Below, piece after piece: positions 1-12,612 of a stretch of 64,000 nt of DNA (position 1 is its first letter; every line of letters begins with the position of its first letter). The position numbers were made by a program, and so were the translations under genes. The stretch comes from Apostichopus japonicus (Eukaryota; Echinodermata; Holothuroidea; Aspidochirotida; Stichopodidae), in NCBI RefSeq assembly GCF_037975245.1, contig NC_092569.1, positions 18,023,501 through 18,087,500 of the forward strand, written 5' to 3'. The notes beneath the pieces were generated by a model that was given only the letters and a program-made list of their open reading frames with translations, did no database searches and was not told the DNA's origin.

Positions 1-457
1 TCTTTACTCTGCCTACTGCTTTATCTTGGTATATTTCCAAAGACCATTTAAACACAGCTAAAGACCATAATCTATGACTCTAACATTTACACATTATCTA
101 TGTGATCTGCATGAGATGGGATATTTGGTTATAGTTGGGTTTCCTTTCTATGTCGAGGCAAACGAATTGAAGAAAGTTTTCCAGATCATAGAATATGGCT
201 ACGTCTTATGTGTAGTTTCAGTATTTTCAAGATGTAATTGAACCCGAAAATGAGCACATGATTTTAATATATCTGGACTATCAGTTCTTGATAGTCATGA
301 TAAGTCTATTATACAATCTAAGTATTTGTAATCTCTAATATAGCACGTTGAAAAATTAGAATTGCTCTGAATAGTTGCCAAGTGCATCCGTTATGATGAT
401 CATATGCACATCAGATTGTAGAATGTACTTGGAGAAAGAAGATAAAATGGAACTCAC

Positions 458-3400
458 CTGCTGTACTTGAAGAGTCATAACCACTGATACTTAGTCTGAA
501 ATTAGTATCCACATTGCCCATGCTGAAGGAGCTATACTTAGCAAAGTGATATTGGCCAGATTTTGAAACGAAATCAATCCTTAGCTCATATTGACCTTGG
601 CTCGTCAATGCTGCAAGTTTATCGTTGCCAAGCCAGAAATTGCCGTCGGCAGTTCCAAAACCCTCTCTGTATTCATTCCAATCTCTGTGAAAACTCAAAC
701 TACTGTCAACACGTCGCTGGAAAACCTGTAATTATAGTAACACAAACAAAAAGGTAGACGCAACTATATATAAACTAATTTTATTACATTTTAAGATGGT
801 TGCAATTATCCCAGTTGAGATACCCTCAAAAGTCCATTCAGTTTACATGATTGTGTTGTGTTGTGTATAACCCATGGATCTGAAAGGAGTATCATCATGC
901 ATAATACTTCTACTTTAAAAAAAAAAGCAGACCAACGTTCGCAAGCCAAAATAAATACACTTAAGACAGATGTTCTCTAGACATACTGGTGTCCATAAAC
1001 CAAATTAGTATGCAAACAGTTTTAAATTATCCTATTTGTTAAGTTGGCTTTAATCGTTACAAATTAATGATAACATAATATTAGTAATAAATATTTAAGA
1101 AATAATAACAGTAACAATTGTGTTTTCATCAGTGACAAAAGAGAAAGAATACAACTTCCTTTCCTTTGTTATCTTTAAAAATGACAATAACAGATACATA
1201 CCAACCAACCACCTCCATCTGAGACGTCACACATTACTTGAAATGGGTTGCCTGTCCACCCTGCTGGTTGTATAAGTCGAATGCCGTTGGAGTCCTCTGT
1301 ACTATATGCTTGACAGTCTGATGCAGTAGCCCGATCACATTGGACCCCGTCTCCAGTGTACCCTACGTTACAGTAACACTGTGATAAGCCTTGTCGTTCC
1401 TCACAGTTACCATTGGGACTGCACCGGTATGTGTCATCACAGCTCAACAGACCGCTGTTGCAGGAACATCGTTTGGTACAAGAAGGGTTCACATATACTT
1501 CACCTTCCTAACGAGATAAAACGGTACGCCTTGTCAAGTAGATGCAAAATAATAATATCCTTCAATGGGAATACTCAATGTTCCAAGTCGAGGTATAACG
1601 AGCAGTGCAATAGGTGACATTCCTTCATAAAATTAGAGCAGCTGCAGGGTAAAGATTTAACGTTTTTTAAAATGAATCATTTCAAGCACCATAATAACTG
1701 TTTTGTTCCGGCTTTTCTTCTCATTGTAAATTAGTTTGATACGTAAACATTTAGGAATGGTATCTTACCGCTAGGACTACTCCTTGACCGTTCTCTGCTT
1801 CCTCTATGAAACAACTACAATTCTCTCTAGGTACACAGTCTTCCCCGTCCATCAAGAACCCATCGGGACAAACGCAAGTGGGTGTGCTAGAGCATGATTC
1901 GGTACATGTAGGATCGGCACATGAACCTTCACATTTACACCTGTTGAGAACCTTGTTGGTGGGACACCACTCGATGCATGGGTCTGGAATAGGAATAACG
2001 ATTAAGTTACGACATCAAAAAGGAAAGCTTGATGGAAAGTGTACGATGATCTATTATCTCAATAACACATCATGTTCATAAATTATCATTTGATATTGTA
2101 TAAAAATGCGAAACATGCTTCACAGCTAAAACGACATATCTAAATAAACCAATGAAATAAATAGCAAACCGCTCTCTGCCCTTACTAGATGAACAAAATA
2201 CATCGATTTATGAAGAAACTAAGTCTGAGCTAAGTGCTTGATAGCAGTGGCCAACAACGTGCTCATGAAAGTAAAGTTACATGCTGCAAAATGAATATTA
2301 AATATTACTACGAGCTCATTCATCTAAAGGTACCTTGGTTAATGGCATGGATGTAAGGTTGGTTCAGGTGGGAAGTATATCGTTAGTAATCGAAACATTC
2401 CCGCTCTGTATCACACCGCAGGTCAAACATATTAATATCATCGAATTATTGAAACATGTGTGAACGGCAAAAATCGCAATATTTTAATTTCACTGTTTAA
2501 CGGTTAGCAAACATATTAAATGTCACTTCGGGCGAGTAACGTGTCCAGATAAGAAGTTCACAGTTTAATAACCCACCTATTGTTCCGGTATACTCTCCGG
2601 TGCTAACCAGTTTGTAATGACTGAAGCTGTCACTGATGCGGGAAGTTTCATACGTCACGAAGAATGAACAACCGGATTCTGTAGTTATATCCATGCGTAG
2701 CTGATATTTCCTCTGATTGGTGATGTAGGATATCTTCTCATTGCCGAGCCAAAATTCACGAGCAAGGAAACCAAAACCGTTTTCATATTCGTCCCACGTA
2801 CGGTTGAAGTTGATTGAATTATCCTCTCGTCTCTGTATGACCTGTTGAAATAATTTGAGACATAAAAATATCAAACTGATTGAATTGCAAGACCGTTAGT
2901 TATTAACTGTAAGACTAGTGTGAAACAATAGAAAGGCAAAATTATACTGAAACATGGAACAAACAACCTGCAGGAAGAGAAGAATGAGATACTATAAACA
3001 AATTAAAATCACTTACAAACCACACCAAATGCATATTGATGCGAATACTATATAAATATTACCAATATATGAGTTGTGTCATCTTCGCCAATTTAGTATT
3101 CTTATTGAAGTCAGGAATATGTGGAAAGTATTAAAACGTATTGGAAAACCATGTAGGAATATAAGTATGGTGCTTTTGACTGCTTTTGCGAAAGAGCATG
3201 ACAGATGATTCGACCAACCTCTTTTTGTAAGACATAAATATGGTGTAAAGCTTGCCGAGCCCAATGTAACATCAAACTTATATTATTACATCATAATTAT
3301 ATGAAAAGTTCTGTAGTATGAGAAATGTATTATTTCAACAAGAATAATTTCAATTGTGGTGACAAATCTTGCAATGTAAATACAATATTCACAGTATAAA

Positions 3401-6400
3401 ATACAACACCTACCGTCCATCCACCATCACCTAGACTGTTGTTACAAGATACTTCAAAAGGTTCAGGATAGCCGTCTGGTTTGATGACGTAAACACCATC
3501 GTTTCTAGACGATGGACATTGGCTAAGCACTTCATGGCAGTCTCGTGGATATTCAGCACGTTGGTAGAGGAAAAACGATGACGCTAAAAGGAAAAGGTAA
3601 CACAACATAAGCATAACTTACATCAAGCTAAGAGGTTTCATAACTCCGGAGACACTTGTTTGACAACAGAGATCATATAGCCTACCTTTATTGTTTACTT
3701 TGTCAATGTTCACAACCACTTGCGTCATTTCCTGATCACGATATAAAAGTTTTGGCATGGGCAATTACGAAGATGTGATTTTAAAATCTAGTTACTATTA
3801 CTTACTGGTCTATACTATTTCAAACATTTTCCATTTTTTTTTGTAAATGAAGTCACTCGTTTTATCTTATATCCCTGAAAAATTTGGTAAGTTAAGCATT
3901 TGAATATTACATAGCAAATTAAAAACCTCATTTTAAAGGCGATCAATAGTTTTTTTGAGCGAATTTCGTATCGTATACATCATAATTTTCATAAACAAAA
4001 AAGTACTAAAGTAAACAAACTTTCTTTAAAAAAAAAATAAAAGTCTTTGAAGTTACAAAGTTCTTATTATACTCACAAATGTTATGTTAACAACATATGA
4101 TATCTTTGAAGATACTTCCCAAACGATTTTTATATCGTATACGTTCATAATTGTTTGGCTATTCTCCAAATTTTATGATATAGTTGTATCTTAAAGACAG
4201 ACAATATTACTTTCACTCGTCTTTGGAAATTAGCTTGTGGTTGGGGCAATGGGGAAGGAGAATGGAGAGGGGAGAGGATATACGGGTAAGAAAATGCTAC
4301 AACGTTGTTAACGTTTTGAAGTTTTTAATATGATAGAAATTAACATGATAGAAATGCTACAATGTTGCTATAACGTTGCTACAACGTTGTTAACGTTATG
4401 AAGTTTTTAATATGATAGAAGTTAACATGAAACATTCTTTAGAATTAACATTCTTTAGAAATTAACATTCTTTGAAATTAAAAGTCTTTGAAGTTACATA
4501 GTGCTTATTATACTCACAATAGTTATGTTAACAACATATGATATCTTTGACGATACTTCCCAAACGATTTGTATATCATATACGTTCATAATTGTTTGGA
4601 AATTCTCAAAATGTTATGATATAGTTGTATCTTAAAGAAAAACAATATTATTTTCACTCGTCTTTGGAGATTAGCTTGTGGTTGGGATAAAGGGGAGGGA
4701 GAGGGGAGGAGGGAGAAGGGAGAGCAGATAAGGGTAAGAAAATGCTACAACGTTGTTAGAGTTTTGAAGTTTTCAATATGATAGAAACACTTACTTAACG
4801 TTTGGTCTCCGAGGTCACCAATACTCCTTTTACGTTCCGGCTAAAATAAGGTCAAAAATATGTATTAACAATGATCGTCCAATAAGTACAGTGTGCAATT
4901 ATATAGTAAAATATGTCAACGTTATATTTTTCTTATTTTCCATTGTCTTATGTTTAGGTTAGTCCAACTTTTTATTTTATTTTCTCATGTATCAATTGCA
5001 ACATTTCCCATAGCTGCTTGTTATTTTAGGACAAGTTAGAGTAGAGTTATTGACGCAGTCATGTATCTGTATTAGTACATAGCTGTCGTTTATTGAAGAC
5101 AAAAAGAAAAACAATATAGATACGACAAAGTTTGGTTGAGTTGTAGAGGAGTATGACAATAAGTATGATACACAGTTTTAATTTTTACGTGAATTCAGTT
5201 GAATATTGAAGATTAAAAGTTATCCGATAAATATGGCATTTCTCTCAGTACAAAACACAAACGATGAAAGTTAAGGTTTGAGTTTAGCATTGTCTTGAAA
5301 ACATATTTTGTTTTGTTTTAATATCCCATATATTCAGAGTGTTTTTATGCCCATCAATTTGTTCTAGACAATGAACATTTACTATATGCCCAGTAGGTTA
5401 TCACGTTCTTGATATGACTTTTATAGTTTAAAACAGTTTTTTTAAGGAGACCTATTGGTTAATAAAGATTTGGTTCTAATGTATAATAATGTAATAACAT
5501 AATTATATAAAAGAACCGTTAGAATCTTCATAATAACATATTTTTCTTGTAAATTGTTTAATTTAATTAATTCACATGAAACAAGTTGATATAAATACTT
5601 TGCAAATTTCACATCTGCATTATGTATTCGCGAATTTGGATTTAATTGAAATTGTTCTTTGTACTGGCAATGAAAAAATATATAACCTTTACACACATTA
5701 AATGATCGGGATTATTAATAGAGCAAATTCTTTTTTGATATCATGCGGCTGTTTGGGATAAATCTGACAAAGATGAAAATTTGTGGCAACAATGAACTAA
5801 CAACGACATCAGCGATTAAATCAATTGCCAATTCTTACAACAGCAACGTTTGGATGAGTAAAGTTAGTATATCTTTTGATTTTCTTTATTGCCATTGTCC
5901 ATTTACATTAATTTAGTATACAACCTAAATATATTATACTAGTTAAGTAGTTAATTAAGTCGACAGCGTATTTAATGTAACGGAATTAGAACAACTTTCT
6001 TTAATCGACTATGCATCTTTAGAGCTTACGAAACATTCTATGAAAAGGTAGATTAAACATGTTTGACAGCCACCGAGAACGCTTTTTGATATTACAAAGA
6101 ACAAAATGTACACAATACGCTAATCGATTGACGTTTATTGCAGCGGTTTGTTAACCTTTAGTTTTTCATCGTTAACTTTAGAGAAGAAACTACCTCTAAG
6201 AAAATGCTATCACTTTTTCGTAATTTGACTAAGTATTTTGTAGGATTGTTAGCTTAAGCATTGTCCTTTAAATTTTGAAAAACGTTGTCTGGGCATAGAC
6301 GACAACAGGCAGTTATCAATTATCATGTAACTAAAGTTCATGACATTAAGGTTGACTTAATAATGAGATAAAAAAAAAATTGTCTTATAACTAAGAGTTG

Positions 6401-8373
6401 ACTTGAAAAAATGACTTGAACACTTATTCTAAGTTCAAAAGCAGGCATCCTGTGTAATGACTTTTTCAATAAAATTGTTCACAGAATAATTAAAAAAAAA
6501 ATCATTAACTACTTCGATACGTTATCATGATATTTCGACAAGTTTTCTAAGTTCAAGAGTTGGCATCCTGAGCAATGACTTTTTGCAAAAGACTACAACG
6601 GTACATTATTTTGATTTTCCAATAAAGTAAATCAAGAAGAATTTGGGTGACAGAATATTCAACTGCGTTCCCAAAGACAGAAAGAACTATTGTTTTAGAA
6701 AGATTGTGTGTTTTACCAAATAAGTGAAACTCAAAGAAAATGACTTTTTCATATCCACTGGGTGTTTGTAAGATAAAGTTAAAGTTTTCAAGAAGGCATA
6801 TGTTCGTCAAAGCTGAATATTCTCAGATATCTATTCAAAATCGCACCGCCCGAATCTTCGATATCTCCAAATGACGGACAGAAAAAGTACTGTTGCTTTT
6901 TTTTTTTTTAAACTCGTTAGTAAATGTTAGTAAACCAAATCTGCGTTGTCAAGATTTCTCTTTTGTTGAATATTTTGTAACATTTTCATGATGCGAAATA
7001 GCGCAATTTAAATATATGTACATCAACATATTAAAACAACGTGTCAGAAGTAGAGTCAAATGTTGTTTCCTATAATTAGCAGGTGTCTACGAAAATGTCT
7101 AGACTTTTCAAAGTAAATTCAGTTTATGGGTCGGATCGGGATTTTCAAGATTAAAGAAATTTATTGATTAAAGCACTTAATCATAGCTAATATAAGTGTA
7201 AAAATTACAACGTAAGCATTTGGTAAGATGAAATGTTAGTTGTGTAAAAAATTTCGTTAAATAGTATTTATTCAGTAACTCTCCCATTGCCATCAAATAT
7301 AGACATTTAAACAAAAGAAAGGAAAAATAAAAATCTTAGGCTATATGAATATAACATTTTTAGTTTATGTGGATAAGGGAAATTTAGTTATTAAATGATA
7401 TATAGATCATCCTTAGATTTCAACTGTAGTAGCCGTAAAGTAGAAAGTCTCGGTTTAGCCGTGTAAATGTTAATTAATCAGTAAAGAAGTAGAAAAAAGG
7501 TTAGGGGTATTAACGGGTTAGATTATCGGTTGGAGCATTACAGACATACTTTAGTAAGACAAGTAGACAATATAGGTCATTGCTTTAACGTTCTAAACCT
7601 CTTCAATTCATTTTGCTGTGGTGGATTAGCCTATATAAAAGCAACGATTTTCTATTTATGGTATTTATAGGTATATTATTTTAATATTGAATTTTTCTTT
7701 CTATTTCCTCCGTGTCTGTCAAAATATAACGTTTCTATAACAACGCCACAAAAAAGCGCAATAATTCAAGTATATTAAGTACAAATCGCGGCTAACTAAG
7801 ATACTCCGCTTTTTTTCCTTTTTAACGACAATGTATTTTACTGTTCACAGTTTATCTATATTACGCAGATTAAATTTATATGAATTGATGATATGTACTT
7901 CAATGGAAAGAATCCGTATGATGGTTTCTTGATCAGAGTCATTTTTATAGAAATTAAGTGAATAATGTAAAATATACCCGTTTTGTGAATGTGTTCTATA
8001 CTACTGTTTAATTAAGTAATAGAAAATTAAAAACGCGAAACCATAAATTAACAACCAGTAGTTGTGACTAAATCGTATTCGACTTCATTATTACTGTTAG
8101 TTAGCATTTTTGAAGTAATATTGTTATCTGGTAAGATAGATCAAGGGAAAGTAAATTACCAAAGGAGAGTGTAACAAGGTTTAACATTGAAGATCGAAAA
8201 TAATCAATTGAGTTCGCTTAAACATCGAAATGGTAACTTTACAGATGTTACACCTGAAATATAAAAGTAAAAGAAAAACTTACCCCTTCTTGAGAAGACA
8301 CGCTGCTGGAAATAAAAATGATGAGTAACAGAGAGGTTAAACCTCCACGATGTTTTCTAAACAAGTACAACAT
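458..8373 (-). CDS. Gene A: secreted FBG-TIL-EGF-FBG protein (3' end outside window)
   Basis: Seven coding exons are visible on the minus strand: 8284-8373 (signal peptide), 4795-4840, 3414-3583, 2577-2841, 1769-1983, 1202-1507, 458-725. Every junction is GT-AG and the phases join without a stop for 453 codons. Exon 1 gives MLYLFRKHRGG followed by a hydrophobic stretch ending near SSVSSQ. Exon 2 encodes the basic motif PERKRS. Exons 3-4 make the first FBG (DGGWT, WDEYENGFG, FWLGNEK) without its last third. Exon 5 is a TIL domain (CIEWCP start, about 12 Cys). Exon 6 carries a TILa/VWC-like module, an EGF repeat (CYCNVGYTGDGVQC) and the start of FBG2. Exon 7 is the middle of FBG2 (NEYREGFG, FWLGNDK). 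The terminal exon should lie about 1.6 kb left of the window, judging from Gene B. The product is probably a secreted lectin-like protein, but its ligand is unknown. The exon model is by eye. Confidence 0.8.
4041..4790. repeat. Intron 2 tandem duplication in Gene A (period about 441 bp)
   Basis: The phrase AAGTCTTTGAAGTTAC recurs at 4041 and 4482, each followed by the same run of landmarks: TATTATACTCACAA, ACATATGATATCTTTGA, CACTCGTCTTTGGA, TTAGCTTGTGGTTGGG, and a GGGGA-rich stretch. The second unit ends at the exon 2 donor. Genes B (43547 and 43987) and C (about 59653 and 60128) have the same two-unit layout. Confidence 0.75.
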
Positions 8374-10812
8374 TGTACAAAGTTACCTGTTGCAGTATAA
8401 AGTTGGAATGAATTTCGAATCCATACTGCAACAATTAAGCTAGATACGAAATTATCCGGAATTGTACAGTGTTGCTAGGGAACCATTTTCATACTCCTTC
8501 GTCTAGACATATTATTATTATATTAGTATTCCTGTCAAGGGCAGTCGGTGTGGCTCACGTGGTTTATGTTCAGATTTCATGGCACCATTACAGTACGGTA
8601 CAAGTTAGTACCTTAAAAGGTATTGAAATGGTGCAAGACCATACGTCATATTTAAATTTCATTTCTTGGCATCGTTAAGCTAAACAATATGACATATAAT
8701 GACAAATAAATAAGTAAGATAGTATCGCAGAGTTGTCAGTATTGCTGTGGTATACACAACCATATTCCCAATCGAATTGGTTTTAACAAAGCCAACAATA
8801 CTTCTAGGAGGAGTGGGAGCAAGTGCCCCCTCCCCTTACTCCTTGTAATCCCGCCATTACAGTGGGACGAGTAAACTAGCCACAGGAACAAATGTCAGAG
8901 TTGAATTCATTAGATATCTTTTCTTAACTCGAAATCCATATTTGAGTATGATATATGTGATGTATTTAAACTTAAATCAATAGCTAGACTCTCGGTAATA
9001 ATTCCCCCATCGAACATTTCTTAACTTGATATTTCCCTTCTACTTGAAAAAGGCACACATTGTATGATACGTTGTTGCCATTGTATTTGTTGTCTTTCAG
9101 AAGAAGGACCTTAGTTATTTGTAGTTACCAGTACTATCAAAATAACCTCATTTATTAACACACTAAATCGTTCACTGAACGTTTCTACACTGACTGTTCA
9201 TTTCTTTATATATACGTATTTTACTTGTTTCATTTGCCAACTCTATAAGAATATTTTGTTGTGAAACATTTCGGGCTTGGAAATTCATTTGTTTCCTACT
9301 GTCCTAATAGGAAATGAGTGTTACACGCACAGCATAAAATCGCCTTTTCCTTGTTGTTGTGATTTCCCAGGTACGTGTTTATAAGGTGCCTAGAGGAATA
9401 AGGACCTAACAGATAAACCTTGTGCATAACAGAAACAACATAGGAAGCAAAAAAAAAAGAAGATCTATAGCTACGATGAATCTCTATAATGCATCTCAGT
9501 CTGTTTTGATAAAAAATGTCTTAAATTTTAATAAAAAAATCTTCCTATCAACATGTCACGTTGATAAACTTATTCCGCAAAAGTCACATTGTATCTTACT
9601 TAAGGTAACACGTATATAAAGGGTAGCTTTCTTGCATCCATGTTGTTGAACTGAATGTTCATACTGCTTGTTGATAAAATCCATTCAATAATTTTTTTTT
9701 TCCTTATCAGAAAAAAAAAATCCATAAATAATAACCTGTATCGTTTGTATCATGAAACGATTAATGAGTTTACATCATATAACGATCAATACTATTAGAA
9801 CTGTAAACGGTGCCATGGCGGTATTTATTGAGCATGCTAGAAGTCATGCATTGCAAATTATTTAACTTCTGTCAGGCGAAACAATCTACATGATTACCTA
9901 GCATCTAACACATTTAACTGCAATCATAATTCTATCTGAGTAACAGTACTATCAAGACGTATTTTTTTTTGTGGAGTTTGAAAAATTGGACAACCACAAA
10001 CTCCTAACGCCTGCCCACCTCATCAAACAAGTACCATGCTAGATCATGCTACAGTGTGATTGTGGATTGCGTGGGTTATTGGACCTAATTCATTAAACAC
10101 GCATGAAGAAACAGATAGTTGCTTTAAGTTTCCAATTTCACGAAAGAAAGTAAACAAGAGGCTAACAAAAGCTTCTATCGACATCACCTTTCTAGATTTC
10201 ACTTTACAATCTGACAAAATCGAATGCGATGATTTTTTTATATTGCATCATTCATTGCTAGTAAGATACTACCGTATTCATTTACGGTTCATTGCGGTAT
10301 ACTGCGTTATATTTGCATGTTCACATTCGCCGAGGCATCTTATGAAATAAGTATTGGTTTATCCCTTTTACTATACTCTTCTAATTCTAGAAAATTCAGA
10401 AAAAATAAGAACATAGGAAGCATTAAGAAGGAAAAGAGAACATAAATATTAATATTGCTTATAATCAATGAGTACTTGTATCTACATATTTATTACAATA
10501 TATTAAATTCATAATATTTTGTTTATTCTTGAATGAAACTTGTGGTGCGTGTTCACGCACTTTGGTGATTTTTTGTTTACTTCCTTGCGTGATGCTTAAT
10601 TGCACTTTTCGTTAAGCGTGAAATCAAGGCAGTCATTAAACTGAACCTATTTCCAGCAAATATTGTGGAAAATTCAGAAATTCGTGTTCCAAGGACCGTA
10701 AGGACACTGTACATATATTGTCCATGTCTAGCTGCAGTTGGTATACCCTGCCGCAAACGAGACACTTCTCAAGTCCTTTATTATTGTCCATTCCCGTTAC
10801 CACCGTTTCGAG
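8374..10812. other. 5' flank of Gene A, no gene seen
   Basis: This is duplicated flank shared with 47892-49685. It contains an inverted-repeat stretch (8580-8636), poly-A/T tracts and short open frames that I judge to be chance. No FBG exon other than the relic at its right end was found. A CTTTATAC motif lies about 25 bp before the Gene A ATG, which is too close to act as a TATA box. Confidence 0.5.
8580..8636. repeat. Imperfect inverted repeat upstream of Gene A
   Basis: GCACCATT pairs with AATGGTGC across about 50 bp, and inside it ACCTT-AA-AAGGT forms a small hairpin. The Gene B copy (about 48098-48160) has the same layout with one arm changed to GATGC. This may be a worn MITE or simply a palindromic spacer. 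Confidence 0.4.
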
Positions 10813-10982
10813 GTAATTTTCACTATAACAGCAGGTGTGAATCTTTCTGTACCCATAACATAGATACTGACGGACGTTACCTAAACTGCGCCGTTAAGCA
10901 CCAAAGCGGCTGGTGGTTTTTTATGAAAACTGTAACAAATTGCTATGGGACTAGGTGTTACCATTTCCGGTATAGTAATTAA
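10813..10982 (+). pseudogene. Orphan FBG terminal-exon relic 1
   Basis: Behind an acceptor-like ...TTTCGAG, the phase-1 frame reads like the start of an FBG last exon: CTHNIDTDG in the calcium-loop place (functional copies have STxDRDND), then LNCAVKHQSGWWF, and a stop at 10980-10982, well before the usual EMKIRP end. No first or middle FBG exon is seen in the 2.4 kb upstream. It is therefore an isolated, degraded exon and not a gene. The same relic sits at the matching place beside Gene B (49686 onward), so it existed before the block duplication. Its closest style is Gene F, which also has KH/RH-R/Q-SGWW. Confidence 0.65.
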
Positions 10983-11025
10983 ACCCGTGTCGACTACTTT
11001 TATATAATATCAGCCCACCAGTTAA

Positions 11026-11637
11026 TTAATAATAATAATAATAATAATAATAATGATAATAACTTATATTTATATAGCGCTTAATAAGCACTTTACAAAG
11101 TAGGAAAGAGACACAGGAAACAAAGAAAATAAGTAAACTTGGAATCAAACAGAAATGTTTTAATTTGTCTCTTGAAAATAGAAAGCCACGAACGTGAAAT
11201 GGGAGTTCGTTCCAAACAGGAGGCACAGCGTCAGAAAAGGCACGGCCGCCACAACGAGTGCGGGTACGTGGACCAGAAGTTTATAGCAAATGCGCATGAT
11301 TGGAAGATCAAAGCGTAACTGTAGTTGACCGACGCAGATGAGTAAGAAGGTCAGTGGTTTATTGAGGGGCAAGTCCGATGATCGCTTTGTAGGTGAGAAG
11401 TAGGATCTCACACTGGATGGGCAGAAAGACGGGAAGCCAATGAAAAAAACGGAGTGCAGGAGTGAAGATCAAACTTTTCAGTGAGTGAGACTAGCCGCGC
11501 AGCAGCGTTCTGAATTATCTGTAGGGGAGCTATATGAGAAACTGGCAAATTATGCATACAAACTGTTGTAGTAATCCAGTTTGGAAGAAACAAAAGCGTG
11601 AACCAGTCGTTTAGTTGAACCTTGATCTAGATACCTT
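11026..11637 (-). mobile_element. 5'-truncated LINE 3' end (CR1/L2-like)
   Basis: Read on the minus strand, three short frames joined by frameshifts give hallmark C-terminal reverse transcriptase motifs: STKRLVHAFVSSKLDYYNS, IIQNAAARLV, then HWLPV...IQCEILLLTYKAIIGLAP, and near the 3' end RTRTRCGGRAFSDAVPPVW and NELPFHVR. The 3' end is a run of ATT units (AAT on the plus strand, 11027-11060). This layout fits the 3' terminus of a CR1/L2-group non-LTR retrotransposon with a microsatellite tail. It has in-frame stops and frameshifts, so it is dead. Exact clade is not settled. Confidence 0.75.
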
Positions 11638-12411
11638 CAGAATTTACCATTGTTGTAAATACCATACGCAGCTGAACGACAAGAGTTTCGAATATGGGTG
11701 ACATCACAATAATGTCGGGGGAAAATTTGCGGTTTTGTTAATAGATATAAACACAGTGTTGATAAACTTATAGCTTTATTACTTATTATCAACAGTTTTG
11801 CTTTTTTATACATCAAGAAACATTGAAAAGGAATTGTATATCGAACTATTTGCCCCCACTCCACCCTCAATATCAATTCCTTTCGACATGGGGATTGTGT
11901 TCATCAGTGCCTGTGACAGTTATGAAGCTATAAAGCAGCAAGTACCTAGTTCAACCACACAACGTAACTATATCATTAGGGATAGAATCTGCAATTATAT
12001 CATCGCGTTTTATTTGACTACCACGCATCACAGACCTTTACAGGGAAAAAAAACCTGTTCCCCAGTTCAGCAATATAAACATTAGACATATCAACTTCAC
12101 CAACTCCCATCGCACCAGTGCAAATGTTTCTTAATGACTTTTTGAATTACACTAACAACAGGGAAACATTCTCTCGTAGCTGTCTGTTGGCGAGGAGGTG
12201 GAGGAGGGATGGTGTTAGGGTTTGATTTTTTTTTGTCAGAGGCTTAGATCAGCGTTGTTCTACTTCTGGCAGTAGATCTTGTTTGCCAGGAAAGATAATG
12301 GGTAAAGTCTAGTAACATTTCATTTCCTCGTTCATAGCAAATGACAACACGCCAAGCAGAGTAACTAAAAACAACGGGAAGCAAACGAAAGTGTAGGTTG
12401 TGCAGATATGA
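11638..12411. other. Spacer before Gene D, nothing recognised
   Basis: This is unique AT-rich sequence between the LINE and the Gene D core promoter. The open frames here are short and show no family motifs, signal peptides or FBG similarity. Confidence 0.5.
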
Positions 12412-12421
12412 TATATAAAAG
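12412..12421 (+). promoter_or_regulatory. Probable TATA box of Gene D
   Basis: TATATAAAAG lies 191 bp before the first ATG and is followed by a pyrimidine-rich stretch (GGCCTCTCTTTCCCTCTC) suitable for an initiator. A start near 12440-12450 would leave about 165 nt of 5' UTR. This is inferred from the motif only. Confidence 0.5.
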
Positions 12422-12612
12422 GCCTCTCTTTCCCTCTCTATGCTTGCACGGAAGATGACGTATAAGGAAATAAAGTTCTCATTCGACTACTCAAAATGTA
12501 TATTAGATGCCAACCTTACGCATTTACGAGTAGAACGTCTGTGACAAATCTGTACGCGGTACACTGAGTCATTTGTATTGTGCGTCTAAGAAGTTTGAGT
12601 CTAGCATTAAGT

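Larger units (their letters stand above)
1..10982. repeat. Segmental duplication, block A
   Basis: Block A holds Gene A, its introns, about 2.4 kb of 5' flank and relic 1. It aligns along its length with block B (39515 to about 50540), in the same orientation, with mostly point changes and small indels in introns as well as exons. The left end runs out of the window. Copy-specific differences are mainly simple-repeat length and small insertions. Confidence 0.8.

Noticed and set aside
411-757. Open frames on the plus strand over Gene A exon 7 and similar frames over other exons
   Set aside because: They are antisense shadows of well-supported FBG or TIL exons and lack their own motifs.
2577-3583. 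Separate gene consisting only of exons 1-4 (single truncated FBG)
   Set aside because: Exon 4 ends in phase 1 at a good donor, no stop or FBG last exon follows before the TIL exon, and the TIL exon has no start or signal peptide of its own.
10060-10350. 96-codon plus-strand frame
   Set aside because: Low-complexity composition, not kept in the duplicate flank near Gene B, no recognisable feature.
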